Below, in pieces: positions 62,101 through 64,000 of a stretch of DNA of 64,000 nucleotides. Both the position numbers and the translations under genes were made by a program. Source of the DNA: Viscum album (taxonomy: Eukaryota > Streptophyta > Magnoliopsida > Santalales > Viscaceae); assembly GCA_963277665.1 (NCBI GenBank), contig OY728132.1, positions 273,794,898 through 273,858,897 on the forward strand. Direction: 5' to 3'. Within the stretch, counting starts at the first letter, position 1. Each line of letters starts with the position of its first letter. The notes below the pieces were generated by a model, which was given only the letters and a program-made list of their open reading frames with translations, was not told the origin of the DNA and did not search any database.

Positions 62101-64000
62101 ATTTGAAGATAATGTCATTATGGATATCTCATGTATAATAAGATATGTATTTATCAGTATAGAATTGAAAATAAAATAACACACATGAAATTTAACTAAT
62201 TTTAATATCATAATTATATAGTTTATAATCAATATGGAAAGTTAAATAACACGGAACACATTTTGTTCAATCAATAAACTGATAATGAAATACAACGAGA
62301 TATACTATCATTATTAAAATACCATGTATAATATAATTCTCAATAATGAAGATTATTAATTATTATAGGGAATGTTAACTGTAATCTGATACATATAAAA
62401 TCAAGACCACTCACAATATAGTTTAATGTAATGGTATAAACCCATTAATAGATATCTTGTTGAACCACCTCATGATACCACTTATTCATCAAGTGATATT
62501 TAATTTTTGGCCCCACATATCACTAGACTAAAAAATTCCTTTTATTTATATTTATTTATTTTATTAAATAATGATTATTCCTTATCTACAAATATATGTG
62601 TGAGTAAATAATAATGATTTATCAAAATTTCTTAGTTAATAAATTATAGTTCAAAATAAACACTATATTTTAAAACCTTATACAGTTTATGAAAAAGTCA
62701 TATTCATGATACAAATAATATGAATTTTCCCAAGAAACAATATATAACAAATTTTATAGCTATTAAGAAATAATTATATCTATGATAAAGAAATATCGAT
62801 ATTTAATTGAAATAAATTTTTCAATGGAAAAAGGATGGTGAATTTCTCAAAAAAAATTTAATAAATACCACCAAAATGAATGAAGAAGTTTAATTTAAAT
62901 AATATTTTTTTGCAAAAATGATGATTAACCATCAAATAAAAAATTTATGATATCAATTCGATATATTCTCAGTGCATCCTAATTAAAATAATGGTTTAGG
63001 ACATTAATGAATAGAAATTACACTAACATTTCATTAAAATTATTCATGAGAAAAATAACCTTTTACGTTGAAAATAATTTTAAAAATTTTGGTTAATATT
63101 ATTTTACAAATAAAAAATAATATATAATAAATTTATTGGGTCTAATGACTGGAAATATTATAAAATCTGTGTATGTTATAATAAATATTTCATTCATATT
63201 TTTGGTAACAAAAAAATATAATATGTTTTGAAAACGACATGATGATTCCTTTAAAAAAATAAACCATTAAAAAAGTGTAAAAAATGTTTAATAAAAAATA
63301 TATAAATTTTTATAAATATCAATTGAAACATTTTTAAAAAAATGGTTTTAGATGAAAATGGAGCTTTAATTTATAAACAATAGTTCTCTCAATTACATGA
63401 CGAAAAAATAGTAGAAAATTTGGTAGGATTAATTTTTAATATCATAAATAATCATAAGAGGATAAAATTAATTGGATTTATTTGAAAATAATCAAATAGT
63501 TTCATTCAACTGAAATTCGTTAAAAAATAATCTCTATTAAATAGATAATGTAAAATAATCCCTAACAATGGTCATTAGGTTGAAGTGAGAATTAATCAAT
63601 GAATAAATTATGTAAATAAACATTAAACACATATTAAATTAATTTAGATATTAAAAAATATAACAAAAATTAATTACACACATAATCATATAAAACTAAT
63701 GATTATAAATAATTAATATAACAAAATCAAAGGACATATAGTTAAGTAATTCTTTACCACTTAGAAAAATTTAATTCAAACCCCCAAGGATGAAATAATT
63801 AAAATTGAAAGAGAAAAAAATTTATTTATTATGGAGTCATGATATTACATGTCATTTGGTAAATATACACACCGTATATAATAAATTTGTCATGAAACAC
63901 TACAATATGGATTAATGAAGAGAAATTGTGGTAAAGCCCCATACCATGAGTTTGAATCATGATGTATCTTATTTATCTTCCAGGATAATATACATATGTA
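54761..64000. other. AT-rich gene-free sequence
   Basis: Very AT-rich DNA with poly-A and poly-T runs. Frames of 60-70 codons occur by chance and none has a domain, splice signals or codon pattern that suggests a gene. I saw no RNA gene, LTR or terminal inverted repeat. Confidence 0.5.
56088..56115. repeat. (AT)n microsatellite
   Basis: About 14 uninterrupted AT repeats. A shorter one lies at about 58,786-58,802. Confidence 0.95.

Overview
This is nuclear DNA from a flowering plant with a repeat-rich genome, probably a eudicot. I cannot name the species. The evidence is a plant CACTA (En/Spm) DNA transposon with its TNP2 and Ulp1-type genes, a plant Ty3/gypsy retrotransposon with a plant-type tRNA-Met primer site, captured fragments of plant gene families (SUVR SET-domain methyltransferase, B3 factor), and long strongly AT-rich gene-free DNA. 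I see no intact host gene, tRNA or rRNA.

Region 1 (1-13,372) is the 3' part of one CACTA element; its 5' end lies outside the window. It holds a nearly complete TNP2 transposase gene (two small lesions), then a multi-exon second gene with an Ala/Pro-rich N-terminus, a plant transposase (Ptta/En/Spm) region and a C-terminal Ulp1-like C48 protease whose His-Asp-Gln-Cys residues are all present. Satellite-like arrays of about 183 bp and 352 bp (2 x 176) units follow. At their centre is a large imperfect palindrome (about 7,549-11,850) whose arms each carry a fragment of a SUVR-type histone methyltransferase gene with an intron, and a B3-domain fragment in the opposite orientation. The element ends in a 36-bp-spaced hairpin array, a run of 13 C and a terminus reading CACTACTACAAAAA on the minus strand. 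The palindrome is the most interesting item: if transcribed it would make a long hairpin RNA matching a host chromatin-silencing gene.

Region 2 (13,373-26,453) is AT-rich and gene-free. It contains copy A of a large, old, unclassified direct repeat (about 16.33-25.35 kb).

Region 3 (26,454-37,412) is a complete but inactive Ty3/gypsy chromovirus-like element (10.95 kb) with 3.4-kb LTRs, a perfect 5-bp target duplication (AGACC), a primer binding site and a polypurine tract. Its gag-pol is decayed and has lost the end of integrase and most of the chromodomain.

Region 4 (37,413-64,000) is AT-rich and gene-free. It contains copy B of the large repeat (about 44.49-50.66 kb), a weaker third partial copy near 54.4-54.75 kb, one decayed coding-like stretch (about 51.3-52.8 kb) and simple AT repeats.

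Lengths, frames and splice sites were read by eye from the sequence. Family assignments rest on motif recognition, not on a database search.
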